A stretch of DNA of 64,000 nt, from positions 1 to 64,000 of the forward strand of contig DATANV010000002.1 in assembly GCA_036266075.1 (NCBI GenBank). The letters run 5' to 3'. Below, piece by piece: positions 17,500 through 24,652 of the stretch (position 1 is its first letter; each line of letters starts with the position of its first letter). The notes beneath the pieces were generated by a model that ran no database searches, had not been told where the DNA came from, and worked only from the letters and a program-made list of their open reading frames with translations. A program made the translations under genes and the position numbers. This DNA is from VRUE01 sp036266075 (GTDB taxonomy: Bacteria; Actinomycetota; Thermoleophilia; Solirubrobacterales; 70-9).

Positions 17500-19640
17500 T
17501 GCGCTCCTTCGCCGGCGTTTCGGAGCTGACGCCGGAGCTGCTGCGCGAGGCCCCCGTCCACTGGCCTCGGCCGAGCGCCCTCGACATCTCGCTGGAGGCC
17601 CTCGATGGGGTCGGGCCAAAGCTCGCCGAGGTCGCCGCCGAGGCTGGCCTGCGCACGCTCGACGACCTCCTCCTGCGGGTCCCGCACAGGCACCGCGACC
17701 GAACCGTCATGCCGGTCGCGGACGTGGAGGCGGGCGGCAAAGCAACCATCCAGGTGGAGGTGCTGGGAGCAAAGCCGAGCGCCTTCCGGCGGCGGGGCCT
17801 CTCGATCCTCACGGTCAAAGTCGGCGACGAATCGGGCTCTGTGCGCGCAACTTGGTTCAACCAGCCGTGGCTGGCCCAGAAGCTCACCCCGGGTACGAGC
17901 CTGCTGCTCACTGGGTCTCGAGACAAACGCGGCTTCCGGGTGTCCGAATACGAGTTCATCGCGCCTGGCCTGACGCCACCCGCGGGAGAGGCGTCTGAGC
18001 TCGTGCCCGTGCATCCGGCGACCGAGCAACTCAAGGCACAGCGCATTCGCGGCTGGGTGGAGCAGGCCATCCCTCTGGTCCGCAACGAGATCGAGGCCCT
18101 GCCGGCCGAGCTGCGCACGCGCCGGCGGCTCGCGAGCGTGGCCGATGCGCTCGCCGCGGTGCATTTCCCGCAGGGCAGGGAGGACGTCGAGGAAGCAAGG
18201 GCGCGGCTGGCCTTCGAAGAGTTGTTCCTCTACCAGGCGGTTCTGACCACGCGGAAGCAGTCGCACCGGGTATCGCGCCCGGCGCCGAAGCTCGGCAAGC
18301 CTGGCGAGGGGGTCGGTCGCTGGCTCGATTCGCTGCCCTTCGAGCCCACCGGGGACCAGCTGCGGGCGTTCGACGAGGTCGACGCCGACCTCGATTCGGG
18401 GCAGCCCATGCAGCGCCTGCTGATGGGAGAGGTGGGGTCGGGGAAGACCGTGGTGGCGCTGTACGCGATGCTGCGCGCTCGCGAAGCGGGGTTTCAGGCG
18501 GTGCTGATGGCGCCAACCGAGACGCTGGCCGAGCAGCATGCGATGACGCTGGAACGCCTGCTCGTTCACGAGCCTGTGCCGTTCTCGCTGCTGACGGGGG
18601 CGACGCCGGCGGCTCGGCGCAGGGAGGCGCTCGAGCGGCTGGCGAGCGGCGAGCTCGGCCTCGCGGTCGGAACGCACGCCTTGATCGACCCGGCTGTCCG
18701 CTTCGCCCGGCTGGGCGTCTGCGTCGTCGACGAGCAGCACCGCTTTGGCGTCGAGCAGCGGCGGGCGCTCGATGCCAAGCGGGTCGAAGGGATGGCGCCG
18801 CACGTCCTGCACATGACCGCGACGCCGATCCCCCGCACGCTCTCGCTGACCGCCTACGGAGACCTCGATACGACTGCCCTGCGCGAATTGCCCGCCGGGC
18901 GCCGGCCGATCGAGACGCGGCTGGTGGAGGCCGACGAGCGCGCCGGCGCTTACGAGTTCCTGCGCGGGCAGCTGCGTGCGGGGCGCCAGGCCTACGTCGT
19001 CTGCCCGCTGGTCGAGGAGTCCGAGAAGATGCAGGGCAAGGCGGCGGAGGTTGAGGCGGCGCGACTCGCGGCCGGCGAGCTGCGCGGCTTCTCGGTTGAC
19101 GTTATGCACGGCCAGATGTCCTCGGCCGACAAGGCGAAGGCGATGGAGGCCTTCGTCTCCGGCACCACTGACATGCTGGTCGCGACCACCGTGATCGAGG
19201 TCGGGATCGACGTCCCCAACGCGACTGTGATGATCGTCGAGGGGGCCGAGCGCTACGGCGTCTCCCAGCTGCACCAGCTGCGCGGCCGGGTCGGCCGCGG
19301 CGAGCACGAATCGATCTGCCTGCTCTTTCCCGAAGGCGGCGGTGAGATGGCGCGCCGGCGCCTGCGCGCCGTCGTCCGCGAGCGCGATGGCTTCAAGCTG
19401 GCCGAAGTAGACCTCAGCCTGCGCGGCGAGGGGGAGGTGCTCGGCACCCGCCAGCACGGCCTGCCGCGCTTCGCCGTCGCCGAGCTGCCGGAGGAAACGC
19501 CGACCCTGGTCGCCGCCCGAGACGAGGTCCTGGCCCTGCTGCACCGCCACGGCTCCCTAGAGGCCCCCGACCTGGGCCCCCTCCTAGACGCCGCCCAACG
19601 CCGCTTCGGCGCCGGCGCCGCCGACCCCATCCCCCTCTGA
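17499..19640 (+). CDS. recG: ATP-dependent DNA helicase RecG
   Basis: Reverses forks and processes branched DNA. 713 residues. The N-terminal wedge/OB domain is followed by helicase motifs: GEVGSGKTVVA (Walker A), DEQHRFG, MTATPIPRTL, TTVIEVGIDVPNA and QLRGRVGRG. GTG 17499 overlaps the last base of the fakA stop and restores a normal N terminus. Confidence 0.95.
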   Translation: MRSFAGVSELTPELLREAPVHWPRPSALDISLEALDGVGPKLAEVAAEAGLRTLDDLLLRVPHRHRDRTVMPVADVEAGGKATIQVEVLGAKPSAFRRRGLSILTVKVGDESGSVRATWFNQPWLAQKLTPGTSLLLTGSRDKRGFRVSEYEFIAPGLTPPAGEASELVPVHPATEQLKAQRIRGWVEQAIPLVRNEIEALPAELRTRRRLASVADALAAVHFPQGREDVEEARARLAFEELFLYQAVLTTRKQSHRVSRPAPKLGKPGEGVGRWLDSLPFEPTGDQLRAFDEVDADLDSGQPMQRLLMGEVGSGKTVVALYAMLRAREAGFQAVLMAPTETLAEQHAMTLERLLVHEPVPFSLLTGATPAARRREALERLASGELGLAVGTHALIDPAVRFARLGVCVVDEQHRFGVEQRRALDAKRVEGMAPHVLHMTATPIPRTLSLTAYGDLDTTALRELPAGRRPIETRLVEADERAGAYEFLRGQLRAGRQAYVVCPLVEESEKMQGKAAEVEAARLAAGELRGFSVDVMHGQMSSADKAKAMEAFVSGTTDMLVATTVIEVGIDVPNATVMIVEGAERYGVSQLHQLRGRVGRGEHESICLLFPEGGGEMARRRLRAVVRERDGFKLAEVDLSLRGEGEVLGTRQHGLPRFAVAELPEETPTLVAARDEVLALLHRHGSLEAPDLGPLLDAAQRRFGAGAADPIPL

Positions 19641-19651
19641 CATCGTGGTGT

Positions 19652-19701
19652 GACGTGCCGGGAGTTAGACACCATAGTGGGCGCTCAATAGGCGGCACGT
19701 C
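19652..19701. repeat. inverted repeat in recG-rsmD gap
   Basis: GACGTGCCG (19652-19660) and CGGCACGTC (19693-19701) are perfect 9-bp arms. A second possible stem (GGTGT 19647-19651 with ACACC 19669-19673) crosses the first, so the two are alternative or form a pseudoknot. May be a recG terminator or an rsmD leader. Confidence 0.4.
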
Positions 19702-19716
19702 CCTTATGGAGGCGGG

Positions 19717-20256
19717 ATGAGGGTTATCGCCGGACAGTTGAAGGGGCAGCGGTTGGTGGCGCCGCGAGGGTGGAAGGTGCGGCCGACGTCGGATCGGGCG
19801 CGCGAGGCGATCTTCTCGGCGCTAGGGGAGGTCGACGGGATGCACGTCCTCGACCTCTACTGTGGCACCGGCGCGCTTGCGATCGAGGCGCTCTCGCGCG
19901 GTGCGGCCTCGGCGGTGCTGGTCGACCGCGACCTGCGGCCGGCGCTTGGCAACGTCGAGCGCCTGGGGCTCGGCGAGCGCACGGAGCTGATCCGCACCGA
20001 CGCCGCCCGCTGGCTCGCGCAGCGGCCCGAGGACGCGGAGCCCCGCTTCGACCTCGTCTTCGTCGACGCCCCCTATAGACTCGCCGACCGCGTGGGGCAG
20101 CAACTGAATGCACATCTGCCGCGCCTCCTGGTCGCCGGCGGCCGGGCGGTGGTCGAGAGCGGCGCCCGCCGGCCGCTGCGGCTCGATTCGCTGGAGTTGC
20201 TGCGCCAGCGTCGCTACGGCGCCGCCGACGTCGCCTTCTACGGAGAGTCGGTGTGA
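19717..20256 (+). CDS. rsmD: 16S rRNA m2G966 methyltransferase RsmD
   Basis: 179 residues. MRVIAGQLKGQRL start, VRPTSDRAREAIFS, SAM motif LDLYCGTGALAIEA and catalytic VDAPYRL (family usually DPPY; Asp and Pro-Tyr retained). Its stop overlaps the coaD GTG by 4 nt; the rsmD-coaD order is conserved in Actinobacteria. Confidence 0.94.
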   Translation: MRVIAGQLKGQRLVAPRGWKVRPTSDRAREAIFSALGEVDGMHVLDLYCGTGALAIEALSRGAASAVLVDRDLRPALGNVERLGLGERTELIRTDAARWLAQRPEDAEPRFDLVFVDAPYRLADRVGQQLNAHLPRLLVAGGRAVVESGARRPLRLDSLELLRQRRYGAADVAFYGESV

Positions 20257-20753
20257 GCGAGCGCAACGGGACGGTCGTCTGCCCGGGCAGCTACGACCCG
20301 GTCACCAACGGCCACATCGACATCATCACCCGCAGCTCGCAGGTCTTCGACCGGGTCGTGGTCGGCGTCGTCAACAACCCGATTCGCAAGGAGAAAACGC
20401 TCTTCACCCCGGAGGAGCGCCGGGCCTTCATCGAGGAGGCGACCGCGCCGCTCGGCAACGTCGAGGCGCGGATCTTCTCCAACCTGCTGGTCGAGTTTGC
20501 GCGCGAATCCGGCGCCAGGGCAATCGTCAAGGGCCTGCGGGCGATCTCCGACTTCGAGTACGAGTTCGAGATGGCGCAGCTCAACCGCAAGCTCGACCCC
20601 GGCATCGAGAGCATCTACATGATCGCCTCGCCGCAATACAGCTTCCTCTCCTCGACCGGGGTCAAGGAAATGGCGACCTTCGGCGGCGACGTCTCCGACC
20701 TCGTTCCCGACCCCGTGGCGGCCGCGATGGCGAGCCGCCTGGGCGAGAGGTAG
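20253..20753 (+). CDS. coaD: phosphopantetheine adenylyltransferase
   Basis: Penultimate step of coenzyme A synthesis. 166 residues: PGSYDPVTNGHIDII with the TxGH nucleotide-transfer motif, VKGLRAISDFEYEFEMAQ, and the SSTGVKE C-terminal motif. GTG start in a GTGA overlap with rsmD. Confidence 0.96.
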   Translation: MSERNGTVVCPGSYDPVTNGHIDIITRSSQVFDRVVVGVVNNPIRKEKTLFTPEERRAFIEEATAPLGNVEARIFSNLLVEFARESGARAIVKGLRAISDFEYEFEMAQLNRKLDPGIESIYMIASPQYSFLSSTGVKEMATFGGDVSDLVPDPVAAAMASRLGER

Positions 20754-20857
20754 GCTTTTCGCTGTCCTCGTCTCGTGGGCGACGGCTTGCAAAAAGCCGA
20801 GGAAATAACGCCTTCTTCACCGAAACCCCCTCCGACACGTAGGCTTACGACCTGCCA
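20754..20857. other. coaD to sepIVA-like spacer with weak stem
   Basis: GGCTTTT just after the coaD stop can pair with AAAAGCC about 40 nt later, and TAGGCTT occurs twice, at the start and near the end. Possible terminator plus new promoter; neither is certain. Confidence 0.3.
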
Positions 20858-21337
20858 ATGGACGTTCTGGTCCTCATAGACAAGCTGGACGACGTAGTCC
20901 ACAACGCCCGACCCGTGCCTCTCACGGATCAGGTTCGCGTGGACCGCGAGGAGATCTATGACCTCCTCGACCAGATGCGGGCGACGATCCCCGAGGAGAT
21001 CAAGCAGGCGCGCTGGATCGTCAAGGAGCGCCAGGAGATGCTGGCCGAGGCCAAACGCGAGGCAGAGCGGATCGTGCGCGAGGCCCGCGAGCAGCAGGCC
21101 CGCCTGATCTCCGACGAGGAGGTCACCAAGCAGGCCGAGCGCGCCGCCGACGAGATCGTCGAGGACGCCCGCACCCGCGAGCGCGAGATCCGTCTCGGCG
21201 CCGAGGACTACGCCGACGAGATCCTCAACACGCTCGAGGTCAACCTGCAGAAGTTCCTCGCGGCCGTGCAGCGCGGCCGCGACCGGCTCGCCGGCCGCGA
21301 CGAAGAAGCGGTCGCCGAGCTGGACGAGCAGCCCTAG
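20858..21337 (+). CDS. DivIVA-like coiled-coil protein, SepIVA-like
   Basis: 159 residues, almost all helical and highly charged from about 45 to 150, with a conserved N terminus (VLVLIDKLDDVV..PVPLTD). The location near coaD/rsmD and next to a DUF177 gene, before rnc-smc-ftsY, matches mycobacterial SepIVA, an essential septum/elongation factor. A peripheral, membrane- or septum-associated scaffold is inferred. The alternative reading as ATP-synthase b-like is only compositional. Confidence 0.6.
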   Translation: MDVLVLIDKLDDVVHNARPVPLTDQVRVDREEIYDLLDQMRATIPEEIKQARWIVKERQEMLAEAKREAERIVREAREQQARLISDEEVTKQAERAADEIVEDARTREREIRLGAEDYADEILNTLEVNLQKFLAAVQRGRDRLAGRDEEAVAELDEQP

Positions 21338-21858
21338 TCGAGCCTCAGCTCGTCGAGCTTTGCCCAGCGGGGGTCGCCACCGCTGTCATGCTCGTGCGCG
21401 GCGGGGTCGGCGTCGTTGAGCGACGCGCCGCAGATCGGGCAGAGGCCGGCGCAGTCGGGGCGGCAGAGCACCTGGGTGGGGATCGCGAGGACGGCGGCGT
21501 CGTGTGCCCAGCGGCCGAGGTCGAGCTCATCGTCGACCACGTACGGGCTGCGCAGCTCGTCGTCCTCGGTGTCGGCCTGGTCGATCTCGCGCGCGTCGAC
21601 CTCCACCGCGACGGCGGCGGGGTCGAGGCAGCGCATGCAGGGGCCACCGACCTGCAGCGAGAAGCGCAGCCGCAAGGCGAAGCCGTTGCTCTGGCGCGAG
21701 ACGTCGAGCCGCGCCACCGCGGTCTCCTGCGCCGGCACGTACGTCTGGCCGCCCAGTGCGAGCGGCTCGATTCGCACGTCGAGGTCGAGCCTCGCGCCCT
21801 CCCCGAAGGAGAGCGAGAGACGCCCCAGGTCGATGGTCGTGCTTGGCAGATTGGCCAT
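21334..21858 (-). CDS. DUF177 (YceD-like) protein
   Basis: 174 residues with the DUF177 cysteine pattern: CMRC in the middle, then CRPDCAGLCPICG. Members usually sit immediately upstream of rpmF and are linked to large-subunit rRNA maturation. Here the gene is on the opposite strand with a methyltransferase gene in between. The reverse-strand ATG has GGAGGATCTCC upstream. Converges on the SepIVA-like gene with a 4-nt overlap. Confidence 0.85.
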   Translation of the reverse strand: MANLPSTTIDLGRLSLSFGEGARLDLDVRIEPLALGGQTYVPAQETAVARLDVSRQSNGFALRLRFSLQVGGPCMRCLDPAAVAVEVDAREIDQADTEDDELRSPYVVDDELDLGRWAHDAAVLAIPTQVLCRPDCAGLCPICGASLNDADPAAHEHDSGGDPRWAKLDELRLD

Positions 21859-21917
21859 CTGGAGATCCTCCGCTCGGCCGGGACTTACGATTGCACCTCC
21901 ACGAACGAGGTTAGGGA

Positions 21918-22412
21918 ATGGGTCAATTCGACTGGACGCCGGACGAGTATCTGGAGCGGATCCGCTCCAAGGTTCCCCGCTACGACGAACTGCAGGAGCA
22001 GGCGGTCGCGGCGATCCCGTTCCCGCCGGAGCGGGTGTTGGAGCTGGGCATGGGTACCGGTGAGACCACCCGGCGGCTGATCGAGGCCTTCCCCGACGCC
22101 TGGGTCGTCGGCCTCGATTCCAGTCCCGACATGGTCTTCCGCGCCCGCCAAACCTACGACGACGTCCAGCTCGCCCGCATGGAGGACCCGCTCCCCGACG
22201 GCCCCTGGGACCTCGTCATCTCCGTCCTCTCCGTCAACGACCTGACCGACGAGCAACAGCAGGCCCTGCTGCGGCGGGTGCGCGAGCACTCGCGCGCGCT
22301 GGTGATCGGCGACTCCTTCCAGGGCCAGGAGCTGGAGCGGCTGGTCGAGTGGAGCGGCGGCGAGGTCGCCTGGCAGGCCGACGGCTTGGCGGTGGTGCGG
22401 GCGACCTACTGA
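21918..22412 (+). CDS. short class I SAM-dependent methyltransferase
   Basis: 164 residues with SAM motif VLELGMGTGETTRRL, acidic strand-2 end VVGLDSSPDM and the post-III region WDLVISVLSVNDL. Substrate unknown. It has a conventional AGGTTAGGGA ribosome-binding region, with a TACGAT box about 30 nt upstream. Shorter than average (most are 200+), probably lacking a substrate lid. Confidence 0.8.
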   Translation: MGQFDWTPDEYLERIRSKVPRYDELQEQAVAAIPFPPERVLELGMGTGETTRRLIEAFPDAWVVGLDSSPDMVFRARQTYDDVQLARMEDPLPDGPWDLVISVLSVNDLTDEQQQALLRRVREHSRALVIGDSFQGQELERLVEWSGGEVAWQADGLAVVRATY

Positions 22413-22421
22413 GCGCCCCGC

Positions 22422-22427
22422 TACCAT
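22422..22427 (+). promoter_or_regulatory. TACCAT -10-like box upstream of rpmF
   Basis: TACCAT ends 10 nt before the rpmF ATG, with no Shine-Dalgarno between; the spacing equals that at rpmB. Confidence 0.35.
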
Positions 22428-22437
22428 TCCGCGACCG

Positions 22438-22650
22438 ATGGCCGTCCCCAAGAAGAGAACTTCGAGCACGCGGCGCGACAAGCGGCGCGCGCAGCACAAG
22501 GCCGGCAAGGCGCGGCTCAACCGCTGCCCGCGATGCCACAGCCCGCGGCTGCCGCACCGCGTTTGCCCGACGTGCGGGACCTACGCCGGGCGCGAGGTCA
22601 TCAAACACACGATGACCGACCCGACCGCCGGCGCTTCCGACGCGGAGTAG
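22438..22650 (+). CDS. rpmF: 50S ribosomal protein bL32, zinc-binding form
   Basis: 70 residues. MAVPKKRTS start, basic stretch, then CPRC and CPTCG, the complete four-cysteine zinc site. The acidic tail after residue 58 is a little longer than usual. Followed at 4 nt by plsX, the classic rpmF-plsX arrangement. Confidence 0.95.
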   Translation: MAVPKKRTSSTRRDKRRAQHKAGKARLNRCPRCHSPRLPHRVCPTCGTYAGREVIKHTMTDPTAGASDAE

Positions 22651-22654
22651 CCCG

Positions 22655-23677
22655 GTGGCCGGCGGCGTGACCGTCGCCCTCGACGGCTATGGCGCCGAGC
22701 AGGGGTTCGGGGTGCTGGCCGAGGGCGCGCGCCGGGCCGCCGCCGACGGGATCCGCCTGCGGGTGTTCGGTCCCGAGCGGAGCTTGGGGCTCGACGGGGT
22801 CGAGGGGATCGAGGTCGTTCCGACGAGCGAGTGGATCGGTAACGACGCCGATGCGGTTGCCGCCGTGCGGGCCGGGAAGGAGGCCTCTGTGGTGCGGGCG
22901 GCCCGTGAGGTCGCCGAGGGCCGGGCCGACGCGATGGCGAGCCACGGCTCGACCGGCGCGACGATGGCGGCGGCGACCTTCGGCCTGCGGCGGCTGAAGG
23001 GCGTACAGCGGCCGGCCCTGGCGGTACAGCTTCCGGTTCCAGGCAAGTCGGTCCTCTTCCTCGACGCCGGCGCCAACGTCGAGGTGCGCGCCCAGCACCT
23101 CGTCCAGTTCGCCTTCCTCGGCGCTGCTTTCAGCCAGGCCGTGCTCGGCGTTGCGCGGCCGCGCGTCGGCCTGCTCTCGGTCGGCGAGGAGTCGGGCAAG
23201 GGCCGCGAGGAGGTCGTCGCCGCCCACGCGATGCTGAGTGAGGCGAGCGGCATCGAGTTCGCCGGCAACGTCGAGGGCGGCGACCTGCCGGCCGGCGCCG
23301 TCGATGTCGTCGTCACCGATGGCTTCACCGGCAACGTCGCCCTCAAGCTGATGGAGGGCACGGCCCACGCCGTCACCGGCGCGATTCGCGACGCCGCCCG
23401 CGCCAACCCGCTGGCCGCCCTCGGCGGCCTGCTGATGCGCCCCGCCCTCGGCGGCCTGCGCCGCGAGCTGCACCCCGACGCGACCGGCGGCGCGATCCTG
23501 CTCGGGCTGCGCGGCATCGCCATCGTCGGTCATGGCAGCGCCGGCGCTGACGGGATCGCCAACTCGCTGCGCCTGGCGGCGCGCTGCGCCGAGGTCGACG
23601 CCGTCGGTCGCACCGCGGCGCTGCTCGAGGAGGGTGGGGCGGGCCGCGGCGCGCTCGCTGCCGGGCCCGGCGCGTGA
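22655..23677 (+). CDS. plsX: phosphate acyltransferase PlsX
   Basis: Converts acyl-ACP to acyl-phosphate for phospholipid synthesis. 340 residues with VALDGYGAE at the start, MASHGSTGATMAA, FLDAGANVEV, VVVTDGFTGNVALK and GHGSAGADGIANSL. The usual N-terminal VALDAMGGD reads VALDGYGAE. GTG start; in operon with rpmF, acpP and rnc. Confidence 0.93.
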   Translation: MAGGVTVALDGYGAEQGFGVLAEGARRAAADGIRLRVFGPERSLGLDGVEGIEVVPTSEWIGNDADAVAAVRAGKEASVVRAAREVAEGRADAMASHGSTGATMAAATFGLRRLKGVQRPALAVQLPVPGKSVLFLDAGANVEVRAQHLVQFAFLGAAFSQAVLGVARPRVGLLSVGEESGKGREEVVAAHAMLSEASGIEFAGNVEGGDLPAGAVDVVVTDGFTGNVALKLMEGTAHAVTGAIRDAARANPLAALGGLLMRPALGGLRRELHPDATGGAILLGLRGIAIVGHGSAGADGIANSLRLAARCAEVDAVGRTAALLEEGGAGRGALAAGPGA

Positions 23678-23689
23678 TAGGAAATCGGC

Positions 23690-23935
23690 ATGGAGCGACA
23701 AGAGGTATTCGAACTGGTCCGCGACCATCTCGCCGAGGAGCTGGAGGTCGACCCCGGCCGAATCGCCGAGGAGACCCGCTTCAAAAACGACCTCGACGCC
23801 GACTCGCTCGACCTCTACGAGCTCGTGATGGAGCTCGAGGACCGCTACGGGATCGCCGTCTCCGAGCAGCAGGCCTCGCGGATCGAGACCGTTGGCGACG
23901 CCGTCTCCTTCGTCCTGGAGCACGCCCCGGCGTGA
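23690..23935 (+). CDS. acpP: acyl carrier protein
   Basis: 81 residues. The phosphopantetheine-attachment serine lies in DLDADSLDLYEL (usual DSLD). Acidic helices II and III are recognisable. Stop overlaps the rnc GTG (GTGA). Neighbours plsX and rnc are typical. Confidence 0.95.
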   Translation: MERQEVFELVRDHLAEELEVDPGRIAEETRFKNDLDADSLDLYELVMELEDRYGIAVSEQQASRIETVGDAVSFVLEHAPA

Positions 23936-24624
23936 GCGTCGGGGCACTCGCCGGGCTCGTCGCCGAGCTGCCCGACGACCTGCGCCGTCGGGCCCTAACC
24001 CACTCCTCCTGGACCGAAGAGCCAGGGTCCTATGAGCGCCTCGCCTACCTCGGCGACAGCGTCCTCGCCCTGGCCGTGGCCGCCGAGTTGCACGAGCGCT
24101 TTGAGGACGAAGACGCCGGCGGCCTGACCAAGATCCACAACCACGCTGTCAGCGGCGTCGCCTGCGCCGCCGTCGGCCGCGAGCTGGGCGTGCCGGCGAT
24201 GCTCGAAGCGGCCGAGCCGCGGGTCGAGGAAGCGATCCCGGCCGAGATCCTGCTCGAGGGCTCGCGGCCGCTGCCCGAGGTCACCGAGGCGCTGATCGGC
24301 GCCTGCTTCCTGGCCTTCGGCTTCGAGCGCGTCGCGGCGGCGGTCGTCGCTGCCTTCGCGCCACACATCGAGTATGCGACCGAGGCCCCGGTCGACGCCA
24401 AGTCGACCCTGCAGGAGCTGCTCGCCCGGCGCGGGGCGCGCGTAAGCTACGCCGTGATAGCCGAATCCGGCCCCGCTCACCGGCGTACCTTCGAAGTCGA
24501 GGCGATCGTCGGCGAGGAGCGGGTGGGGACGGGGGCGGGCCGCAGCAAGAAGGCGGCGGAGCAGATGGCGGCAGAGCAGGCGCTGAAGCGCCTGGGGGAC
24601 AGGCCGGGCGTCGCGTCCGACTGA
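23932..24624 (+). CDS. rnc: ribonuclease III
   Basis: Double-stranded RNA endonuclease for rRNA and mRNA processing. 230 residues: catalytic signature ERLAYLGDSVL (Glu35, Asp42) and a second acidic pair in PEVTEALIGA, where the first position is Glu116 rather than the usual Asp and Glu119 is kept. The dsRBD starts about 155 (DAKSTLQELLARRG) and ends with GRSKKAAEQMAAEQAL. Relatively short N terminus. Confidence 0.92.
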   Translation: MSVGALAGLVAELPDDLRRRALTHSSWTEEPGSYERLAYLGDSVLALAVAAELHERFEDEDAGGLTKIHNHAVSGVACAAVGRELGVPAMLEAAEPRVEEAIPAEILLEGSRPLPEVTEALIGACFLAFGFERVAAAVVAAFAPHIEYATEAPVDAKSTLQELLARRGARVSYAVIAESGPAHRRTFEVEAIVGEERVGTGAGRSKKAAEQMAAEQALKRLGDRPGVASD

Positions 24625-24652
24625 ACCGCGAGCCTTCGGGACGAGGACGAGG

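Noticed and set aside
17421..19550. 709-codon open frame antisense to recG
   Set aside because: Long antisense frames are expected at this GC content; the sense frame has all RecG motifs and the antisense product has none. The same applies to long frames antisense to smc (24281-26488) and around 39646-41478.
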